A stretch of DNA of 44,305 nt from Chitinophagaceae bacterium (GTDB lineage: Bacteria; Bacteroidota; Bacteroidia; Chitinophagales; Chitinophagaceae): assembly GCA_016786785.1 (NCBI GenBank), contig JAEUVR010000407.1, positions 1 to 44,305 on the forward strand, written 5' to 3'. A program made the position numbers and the translations under genes. Shown here piece after piece: positions 24,593 to 30,754 of this stretch (its first letter is position 1; each line of letters begins with the position of its first letter). Under the pieces are notes generated by a model. It did no database searches and had not been told where the DNA came from. It was given only the letters and a program-made list of their open reading frames with translations.

Positions 24593-25504
24593 ATGGAAAC
24601 CAGACATCTTCGGCTGATAAAAGCCATCGTAGAGGAGGGAAGCATCGTCAGGGCAATGACCCGGCTGCATTTATCACAGAGCGCGCTGAGTTACCAGCTA
24701 AAAGAGGCGGAACTCCAGTTGGGCGCTCCGGTTTTTTACAGGAGAAATAAAAAGCTGATCCTCACGCCTATAGGAAAAAAGATGTATGCCACCGCCAATC
24801 ATGTGCTGAAGGAAATAGACGCCGCAGAGGCGGAAATTAAAAAAATGATGAATGGGGAAAACGGGACGGTCAGGATAAGCACGGAATGTTATACCAGCTA
24901 TCATTGGCTGCCGGCCGTATTGAAAAAATTCAAGGATGTATTTCCGAATGTGGATATTGAAATCGTTTTTGAAGCCACGCACCGGCCGATTGAAAAACTC
25001 CTTGAAGGAGAGCTGGACCTTGCCATCACCAGCAATCCCGAACAGATAGACAAGGTTGAATTCATTCAGCTATTCTCCGACGAAATGCTGGCCGTTGTTT
25101 CAGCGCAACACCCCTGGGCTCACAAACCTTATGTGGAAGCCGCGGACTTTGCAGATGTCAGCCTTATCATTCATTCCATGCCCCTGGATACGGTATCCAT
25201 TTTCCGGACCCAGCTAACGCCAAAGGGAATAGAACCTAAGAAGCTGATCGTTCTGCCGCTGACCGAAGCGTCCATAGAGCTGGTCAAAGCCAATATGGGC
25301 GTGATCGTAATGGCCAATTGGGCCCTACAACCCTATATGCGGGACAATATCCGGGCGGTCAGGATCAATCCCGAAGGCTTTTTCAGGCAGCAATATATTG
25401 CCCGGATAAGGGCAAGGGAATATCCTGTGTTCTTTGATTATTTTATCAAATTCCTCAGGGAGGAAATTAAAATCAACGATTTAACCAATGAGGTTGTCAA
25501 ATAA
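24593..25504 (+). CDS. LysR-family transcriptional regulator, MetR-like
   Basis: A 303-residue LysR regulator: winged helix-turn-helix at residues ~1-60 (SIVRAMTRLHLSQSALSYQL) and a two-lobed effector domain beyond ~90. It resembles MetR of enterobacteria more than other LysR types: VRISTECYTSYHWLPAVLKKF aligns with the MetR effector-domain entry RIAIECHSCIQWL, and ELDLAITSNPE aligns with ELDLVMTSD. MetR responds to homocysteine. The gene is directly followed by a peroxiredoxin and a transsulfuration-type PLP enzyme on the same strand, so control of sulfur amino acid metabolism is a reasonable inference. Confidence 0.88.
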   Translation: METRHLRLIKAIVEEGSIVRAMTRLHLSQSALSYQLKEAELQLGAPVFYRRNKKLILTPIGKKMYATANHVLKEIDAAEAEIKKMMNGENGTVRISTECYTSYHWLPAVLKKFKDVFPNVDIEIVFEATHRPIEKLLEGELDLAITSNPEQIDKVEFIQLFSDEMLAVVSAQHPWAHKPYVEAADFADVSLIIHSMPLDTVSIFRTQLTPKGIEPKKLIVLPLTEASIELVKANMGVIVMANWALQPYMRDNIRAVRINPEGFFRQQYIARIRAREYPVFFDYFIKFLREEIKINDLTNEVVK

Positions 25505-25529
25505 TTTATTCATTTTAAATTAAAGGACC

Positions 25530-26165
25530 ATGAGTTTACAAATTGGAGACGCCGCGCCGGATTTCAGCGCCCAGACAACAGAAGGAAAAATAAGTTTTTA
25601 TGAATGGCTGGGCGATAATTGGGGAATACTCTACTCACACCCCTCTGATTTTACGCCGGTGTGCACTACGGAACTGGGACGGACAGCCCTGCTCAAAGAA
25701 GCATTTGAGAAAAGAGGCGCAAAAGTGTTGGCCGTAAGCGTAGACGATCTTCCTTCGCATGAAGGATGGGTGAAAGACATTAACCAAACGCAACAATGCA
25801 CAGTCAACTTTCCCATCATCGCCGATGTGGACCGCAACGTATCTACCCTATACAGGATGATCCACCCCAACGCTTCCAGCTCGGTAACTGTAAGAAGCGT
25901 TTATTTTATCGGGCCCGATAAAAAGATCAAAGCGACGATCACCTATCCCGCTTCCACAGGCAGGAATTTTAACGAGATACTCAGGGTGCTGGACTCGCTG
26001 CAGTTAACGGCCAATTACAGCGTTTCCACGCCGGTAGACTGGGAGCCAGGGCAGGACGTAATCGTATCGCCCGCTATCAAAGACGAGGATATCCCTAAAA
26101 AATTCCCCAAGGGCTATAAAAAAATAAACGCATATTTGCGGTACACCCCGCAACCTAACAGTTAA
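25530..26165 (+). CDS. Peroxiredoxin, 1-Cys/Prx6 type
   Basis: A 211-residue thiol peroxidase. The peroxidatic Cys45 is in the motif SHPSDFTPVCTTELG, and the C-terminal extension (VDWEPGQDVIVSPAI, KKFPKGYKKINAYLRYT) is typical of the Prx6 subfamily. A second Cys lies near residue 94 (QCTVNF) but is not in the usual resolving position. It reduces hydrogen and organic peroxides in the cytosol. A GGA just before the ATG and a 25-base distance from the LysR gene suggest cotranscription with it. Confidence 0.95.
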   Translation: MSLQIGDAAPDFSAQTTEGKISFYEWLGDNWGILYSHPSDFTPVCTTELGRTALLKEAFEKRGAKVLAVSVDDLPSHEGWVKDINQTQQCTVNFPIIADVDRNVSTLYRMIHPNASSSVTVRSVYFIGPDKKIKATITYPASTGRNFNEILRVLDSLQLTANYSVSTPVDWEPGQDVIVSPAIKDEDIPKKFPKGYKKINAYLRYTPQPNS

Positions 26166-26231
26166 TGTATCGCGGTTATTCAGCCGCTATATAGAATCCC
26201 GGATACCTGGCGCCAACACAAATCAACAGAC

Positions 26232-27383
26232 ATGGAAAATTTCGAAACACTATGCGTACATCCCATAAGCGGGAAAGAGGAAGAATCCAGAGGTTCAGTA
26301 ACCGGCCTGATATATCCTGCTACCGCATACGATTATATTAACGGAGAAGAACTGCAATATCCGGGATTCTATTCTACCTATAATCAAAAAAGGCTTGCCC
26401 GGATCATCGCCAACCTGGAAAAAGGCGAATGGGGCATTGTCTTCAGTTCTGGGATGGCGGCCATCAGCACGGCTGTTTTATCCTTTGCCCAACAAAATGA
26501 TCATATTATTTTCTCGAAAGACCTTTATGGCGGCACCTGGAGCTTTGCTGAAAAAGAACTTCCTAAAAGAAATATTTCCAGCAGTTACGCAGACAATACC
26601 CCCGAAAGTTTTGCCGCCCTGATTAGGAAAAATACCAGGGTCATTTATATTGAAACGCCCTCGAACCCGCTCCTGAAGATCGTTCCGCTTAAGGCCATTG
26701 CGGAACTTGCCAGGAAGAACGGCATCGTTACCATTGTAGATAATACCTTTGCTTCTCCTATCAATCAACTACCGCTGAACGAGGGAATCGACATTTCCGT
26801 TCACAGCGGCACCAAATACCTCGGAGGACATAACGATCTTCCTTATGGCGCACTGGTTTCCAACCTTGTCGCTCACCGCGAACCCATCTTTACCACGGCA
26901 AAGATGTACGGCGGATCGCTATCTCCGGATCAGTGTTATCTTGCCGAACGCTCGCTGAAAACCCTGGCCCTGAGAGTAGAAAGGCAGAATCAAAATGCGC
27001 TGACGCTGGCCAAATGGCTTGCCGCGCATAAGGCCGTTAAAAAAGTATATTACCCGGGCCTCCCTGATCATCCAGGTTACGATATCGCGGGGCAACAGAT
27101 GAAGGGCTTTGGCGGCATCTTATCATTCGAGCTGGATATCCCTGCAAACAAACTCCCGGTCTTTCTGAAAAACCTGCGCATCGTCCGCCCTGCATTAAGC
27201 CTGGGCGGCGTAGAGAGCCTGATCTGCTCGCCTGCGGTTACTTCTCACCGGTACCTGACGCCTGAAGAGCGAAAAAGCGTAGGCGTAACCGATAGCCTGT
27301 TCAGGTTCTCTACGGGAATCGAACATATAGACGATCTTGTCGGCGATCTCGACGACGCCATTGCCGCCGTTTACTTACCCTGA
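26232..27383 (+). CDS. Cys/Met metabolism PLP-dependent enzyme (cystathionine gamma-synthase/lyase family)
   Basis: A 383-residue fold-type I pyridoxal-phosphate enzyme of the transsulfuration family. The Schiff-base Lys195 sits in SVHSGTKYLGGHND. Other conserved parts are VFSSGMAAISTAVL, the IYIETPSNP and VDNTFASP cofactor strands and the FRFSTGIEHIDDL C-terminus. Family members carry out cystathionine synthesis, gamma- or beta-cleavage, or methionine gamma-lysis; sequence alone does not separate them here. A MetR-like regulator at the head of the cluster favours a methionine/homocysteine-linked reaction. It converges with the ferredoxin gene, with only five bases between stop codons. Confidence 0.9.
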   Translation: MENFETLCVHPISGKEEESRGSVTGLIYPATAYDYINGEELQYPGFYSTYNQKRLARIIANLEKGEWGIVFSSGMAAISTAVLSFAQQNDHIIFSKDLYGGTWSFAEKELPKRNISSSYADNTPESFAALIRKNTRVIYIETPSNPLLKIVPLKAIAELARKNGIVTIVDNTFASPINQLPLNEGIDISVHSGTKYLGGHNDLPYGALVSNLVAHREPIFTTAKMYGGSLSPDQCYLAERSLKTLALRVERQNQNALTLAKWLAAHKAVKKVYYPGLPDHPGYDIAGQQMKGFGGILSFELDIPANKLPVFLKNLRIVRPALSLGGVESLICSPAVTSHRYLTPEERKSVGVTDSLFRFSTGIEHIDDLVGDLDDAIAAVYLP

Positions 27384-27388
27384 TTATG

Positions 27389-27727
27389 CTAAATTTCGTC
27401 TTCCTCCAGTATCCTTACCGTAAGTTCATGCAGCGCATGGGTTAAGGGTATCTGGCAGGCCAGCCTGGTATTTTGGGAGGAAATACCCATCTTCTGCAAG
27501 GTTGCCGTTTCATTGCGGTCCATAGAATCCAGCGGCCCCGAATGATTCATGATTTGTACCCGGCAGGTCCCGCATCTTCCCATGCCCCTGCATTCCCCGA
27601 ATGCCAATGCGTACACATGATCGTAGATAAGTTCCATCAGGCTCCTGTATTCGCCCTCATAGGCGCGCAATGTATACGCGTCTTCCTGGTATAATACCGT
27701 AATACAGATATCCTTCGTTCGCGGCAA
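27389..27727 (-). CDS. [2Fe-2S] ferredoxin, adrenodoxin type
   Basis: A 112-residue ferredoxin. Cluster ligands are Cys46, Cys52, Cys55 and Cys91 (ECRGMGRCGTC ... ACQIPL), a C-x5-C-x2-C-x35-C spacing like adrenodoxin/Isc ferredoxins and unlike the plant type (C-x4-C-x2-C). It is a small cytosolic electron carrier. It is the last gene of the minus-strand run and follows the hemerythrin by nine bases. A role in reducing the truncated haemoglobin or other metal centres of the cluster is a reasonable guess, but no dedicated reductase is present in the window. Confidence 0.9.
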   Translation of the reverse strand: MPRTKDICITVLYQEDAYTLRAYEGEYRSLMELIYDHVYALAFGECRGMGRCGTCRVQIMNHSGPLDSMDRNETATLQKMGISSQNTRLACQIPLTHALHELTVRILEEDEI

Positions 27728-27736
27728 AATAGATTT

Positions 27737-28243
27737 TTAAAGCGAAGACTTATTTAACCAGAACTCATCCGCATAGTCATCGCGCGGCCCGGCGGGCAAT
27801 GCATCCAGCGCGTTTCCTATCCGGCTGAGTTCTTTCTCATTTAGTTTTTTCTCCAGATAAGGAAACAATTCTCTTTCTTCAAAACGAACATGGCTATCCA
27901 GTTTTTCGGCCAGGGAAGACAGTAAGCCGGTAACCTGTTCATCGTCCTCTCCGGCGCGGGAGATTATTTCTTCAAACAGCCGCCTCAGCGCGATATGTTC
28001 ATCGACGGCTCTAAGGGTCATCTCATCGGGGAAATGATCGAAAATGATCTCTTCTTCTTCGCGGAAATGAGGCTCAGCATGATGTTTCCGGAAATAGTCG
28101 GCATAGTTGATCATCCTTTCGGGCGCTATTCCTTTTTTTACGCCCTGCCTGATCTTCCAGCAAAACAATAAACTGAAATGATGTTCCCTGGAAAGCCTCA
28201 AAATATGCTCGTTTCTCCGGATAGGCGTTTTTTCCATGATCAT
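27737..28243 (-). CDS. Hemerythrin HHE-domain protein
   Basis: A 168-residue four-helix protein with HHE-type iron-binding motifs: REHHFSLLFCWK (first helix), YFRKHHAEPHFREEEEIIF (second), DEHIALRRLF (third) and DSHVRFEERELFPYLEKKL (fourth). These give the His/Glu set of a diiron site. HHE proteins bind oxygen or sense/repair nitrosative and iron stress. Two close in-frame ATG codons (28243 and 28237) are possible starts. It lies between the DUF488 and ferredoxin genes with short spacers, in the Rrf2-led run. Confidence 0.92.
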   Translation of the reverse strand: MIMEKTPIRRNEHILRLSREHHFSLLFCWKIRQGVKKGIAPERMINYADYFRKHHAEPHFREEEEIIFDHFPDEMTLRAVDEHIALRRLFEEIISRAGEDDEQVTGLLSSLAEKLDSHVRFEERELFPYLEKKLNEKELSRIGNALDALPAGPRDDYADEFWLNKSSL

Positions 28244-28278
28244 ATATTTATGAGTAAAGGACGAAATGGATATCGGTA

Positions 28279-28641
28279 TTACAAAGCGCTCTTCAGCAAT
28301 TGCATCAATACTACGGCCTGGTTATGCGTTTCGTCGCGGGCGCCATACAACAGGGTTATTTTCTTATGTTTTTTCGCCAGGCCGATCAATGCTTTTGTCT
28401 TGTTTTCATCTTTCAGCTCCTCGCGGTATTTCCTGGCAAATTCTTCCCAGCGCTCAGGAAGATGATTGAACCATTTCCGTAGTTCGGCGGAGGGAGCGGC
28501 TTCTTTCAGCCAGGCGTCAATATGACCGTTCTCCTTTTTAATTCCCCGGGGCCATAACCCGTCCACCAGCGCTCTGAACCCGTCCGTTTTTTCCGGAGGA
28601 GCATAGACCCTTTTAATTTGTATGACCGGCTTAGCGCTCAT
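28279..28641 (-). CDS. DUF488-family protein
   Basis: A 120-residue cytosolic protein of the DUF488 family (YeaO-like). Signatures are IKRVYAPPE, GFRALVDGLWPRGIKKE, LKEAAPSAELRKWFNH and WEEFARKYREEL, and the end ITLLYGARDETHNQAVVL. No biochemical function is firmly established for the family. In many bacteria it neighbours hemerythrin or globin genes, as here. Spacers to both neighbours are about 30 bases, consistent with cotranscription. Confidence 0.93.
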   Translation of the reverse strand: MSAKPVIQIKRVYAPPEKTDGFRALVDGLWPRGIKKENGHIDAWLKEAAPSAELRKWFNHLPERWEEFARKYREELKDENKTKALIGLAKKHKKITLLYGARDETHNQAVVLMQLLKSAL

Positions 28642-28670
28642 GGCAGGAATAGTTGACTATTTACTTAGGT

Positions 28671-29066
28671 TTATAATAGATTTTTAAACCCCTGTTTCCG
28701 GTAATGATTGATCTTCAATTCAAACATCTCCGCCATTTTATTGGCGCGCCATTTGGCTTCTTCCGCTTTTTCGCCGGTAAATAAGTCATTTACCGTGGCA
28801 TTGAACAGTTCCAGCCATTGTTGAAAATGTTCATGCGATACCGGAAGCTGCGCATGCGGCGGAAACGGGCTGCCGTAATAGGTATGCTCTCCCAGCAATA
28901 CCGTTTGCCAGAAGGTATACATTTTTTCCAGGTGCTGCGGCCATCTGTCTTGTATGCGTTCATTAAAAATAGGGGCCAGCAGCTGATCTTCTCTCACCCT
29001 GCCATAAAAATTATCCACCAGCAATTTAATATCATCAAGCGTCAGTATCTGTTTTACTTCAGTCAT
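28671..29066 (-). CDS. Group III truncated haemoglobin
   Basis: A 131-residue globin-like protein. I start at the ATG at 29066 (MTEVKQILTLDDIK), since the open frame upstream of it encodes an unlikely Trp/Cys/Tyr-rich segment overlapping the previous gene. Group III features are DIKLLVDNFYGRVRED, IFNERIQDRWPQHLEKMYTFW, GSPFPPHAQLPVSHEHFQQW with the likely proximal His in SHEHF, and WRANKMAEMFELK. Group III globins bind oxygen or NO with high affinity and are often implicated in microaerobic or nitrosative conditions. It sits directly behind the oxidase genes. Confidence 0.93.
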   Translation of the reverse strand: MTEVKQILTLDDIKLLVDNFYGRVREDQLLAPIFNERIQDRWPQHLEKMYTFWQTVLLGEHTYYGSPFPPHAQLPVSHEHFQQWLELFNATVNDLFTGEKAEEAKWRANKMAEMFELKINHYRKQGFKNLL

Positions 29067-29071
29067 ACAGA

Positions 29072-29488
29072 TTATTGATTTATGGAAATATAAGTAATAA
29101 AATAATACATTGCCCATCCCACAAAACCAATGATCAGTATCCATACCCAGGATGGAATGCTTTGAGGCGTTTCGCTGCCCTCGATCAGGAATTTTTTCTG
29201 ATCGCCCTTTCCATATGCGTTGATCATTAAAGGCAATATGCCGTCCACTACCGCATTCTCCTTAATGCCTTCTATAGCAATTGCCGGGCCGTTTCTCACT
29301 TCAAAGGGGATCATCCTTATGCCTTCCTTTCCTGTCGGATCCTTACTCACTATTTTAAGGATATGTTTACCGTCGACCATCTTACGGGTATCGAGCTCAA
29401 AATTGACGGGCGACAAAAACTCGGCGATAGGCGCGGGGGAATCGTCAAGAAAAATGAATATGACGCTTTTGTCTTGCATGTTATTCAT
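29072..29488 (-). CDS. Unknown protein with beta-rich domain and C-terminal membrane anchor
   Basis: A 138-residue protein without a signal peptide. Residues ~5-105 look like a beta-sandwich (FLDDSPAPIAEFLSPVNFEL, VDGKHILKIVSKDPTGKEG, IRMIPFEVRNGPAIAI), and one helix near the C-terminus (SWVWILIIGFVGWAMYYFIT) would anchor it. Its start overlaps the stop of the preceding small gene by eight bases; a second ATG at 29479 avoids the overlap. It follows the oxidase subunits, and an accessory or assembly role for the cbb3 oxidase is inferred from position only. I do not recognise a named family. Confidence 0.75.
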   Translation of the reverse strand: MNNMQDKSVIFIFLDDSPAPIAEFLSPVNFELDTRKMVDGKHILKIVSKDPTGKEGIRMIPFEVRNGPAIAIEGIKENAVVDGILPLMINAYGKGDQKKFLIEGSETPQSIPSWVWILIIGFVGWAMYYFITYISINQ

Positions 29489-29741
29489 TATTTAAAATAT
29501 ATCTTTTGATATGATTGTTTGATCCTTCACCGGGTCTGATCAGCCATTTTACCGAAAAAAAAAGCGTAAAAACAACAATTGCCGCCATCGTTGCGATGAT
29601 CACATAGTCCCAGTCGCTGTCCGGTCCGGTTCCATGCGTGATGCCCCTTAATAACTCAGGTTGTTGTTTTTCACAGGCGCCGCATGCCAGGGCCGCAAAA
29701 CGAAGGGCGAGCAAGCCTGCGAGCAGGAACAGTCTTTTCAT
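29481..29741 (-). CDS. Small oxidase-linked membrane protein with CxxC
   Basis: An 86-residue protein. It has an N-terminal signal-like helix (FLLAGLLALRFAALAC), a CGAC motif straight after it, an acidic loop and one membrane helix (VIIATMAAIVVFTLFFSVKW), then a basic tail. The topology could place the CGAC cysteines outside the membrane, or make the first a lipid-modified cysteine. It is one base from the cytochrome gene and overlaps the next gene by eight bases. The size recalls CcoQ/CcoS-type oxidase helpers, but no motif supports a firm name. Confidence 0.75.
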   Translation of the reverse strand: MKRLFLLAGLLALRFAALACGACEKQQPELLRGITHGTGPDSDWDYVIIATMAAIVVFTLFFSVKWLIRPGEGSNNHIKRYILNNE

Positions 29742-29742
29742 A

Positions 29743-30753
29743 TTAAGGAGATTTAAGTTTGATGATATCGATGATCTTTTGTATTTCTTCCGGCGTTACG
29801 GGTTTGGCATTGTTGCCCCAGCTTGTTTTTTCGTGGTTCATGATGGCGGCCACTTCTTCCGCGCTCAGCCCGGCATTGGTTCCTACAGCAGGCATAGGGC
29901 CAAAACCCTCTGAAGCGCGCCCATTGTATCCATTCATGATGATCTCCGCCATAATCTCAGGATTTTCGTCGAGTACGATCTTACTGCCTTTAAGCGCAGG
30001 AAAAGCGCCTTTCAGGCCCTCTCCGTTTTCCTGGTGACAGGCCTGGCAATGAGTCATATACAGCTGCGCGCCATCCGGAGAAGCATTAGCCGCGCTGTCG
30101 CCCGCCGAAGACTTTTCCTTTTTTTTGTATAAAAATTCCGGCGTTACCGACCCATCCGGTAGCTTGGTTTGTTTTAAAGACTGGAGATAAGCGACCAGAT
30201 ACAGGGCTTCGGGACGGGCAATATATTTTCCTTCTTTTCCCTGCGTATAAGATTCGGGAACGTTCACTACCTTATCCCTTTCTCCGGGTTCTTTTTTAAA
30301 GGCGAACAGCCAGGGGTAGGCCGGCATGACCGATTCTTTTACCACGATGCGCGGGTTAAAAAGATGGGTAAGGTTCCAGTCTAAGCTAGGTTGGCGTACG
30401 CCGACATTGGTCAGATCGGGCCCTGTCCGTTCAGTGCCCATCAGCGTAGCGGTATTGCGCCAGAAATCCGTACGATGGATATCGGCGTAATCTGCAGCTA
30501 TGCCAGGACGTTCGCCCCATACCTTATCCATGTCTACATTGCGCACCTGCTGAGTATGGCAGGCGACGCATCCTTCGGCAATAAATACGGCCTTGCCCTT
30601 CCTGGCATCCTCGCTCAGCGGAACGGCGCCGGGAAGCGGCGCATTGTTCCGCTGCACTTTCATTGCGGGAACGATGGCTACCAACAGGGTCAGCCCGATA
30701 AAAAATAAGGTTGCAGTCCTGAATAACTTGCGATGATTGTCAAATAATTCCAT
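29743..30753 (-). CDS. ccoO: cbb3 oxidase cytochrome c subunit: CcoO-like domain fused to a second cytochrome c domain
   Basis: A 336-residue membrane-anchored dihaem cytochrome. One N-terminal helix (residues ~13-30) is followed by a CcoO-like domain: haem motif CVACH, the CcoO-specific HTQQVRN and RTGPDLTNVG stretches, and axial Met in VMPAYPWL. After a charged linker (KKKEKSSAGDSAANASPDG) comes a second, class I cytochrome c domain with CQACHQENGEG and axial Met in GPMPAVG. In standard cbb3 oxidases CcoO carries one haem and CcoP two; here the extra domain may replace CcoP, which is not in the window. It feeds electrons to CcoN. It is separated by a single base from ccoN. Confidence 0.92.
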   Translation of the reverse strand: MELFDNHRKLFRTATLFFIGLTLLVAIVPAMKVQRNNAPLPGAVPLSEDARKGKAVFIAEGCVACHTQQVRNVDMDKVWGERPGIAADYADIHRTDFWRNTATLMGTERTGPDLTNVGVRQPSLDWNLTHLFNPRIVVKESVMPAYPWLFAFKKEPGERDKVVNVPESYTQGKEGKYIARPEALYLVAYLQSLKQTKLPDGSVTPEFLYKKKEKSSAGDSAANASPDGAQLYMTHCQACHQENGEGLKGAFPALKGSKIVLDENPEIMAEIIMNGYNGRASEGFGPMPAVGTNAGLSAEEVAAIMNHEKTSWGNNAKPVTPEEIQKIIDIIKLKSP

Positions 30754-30754
30754 G

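Noticed and set aside
29743-30753. Second cytochrome domain as a separate ccoP gene split by a frameshift
   Set aside because: The frame is continuous through the linker, and CcoP would carry two haem domains, whereas only one is present.
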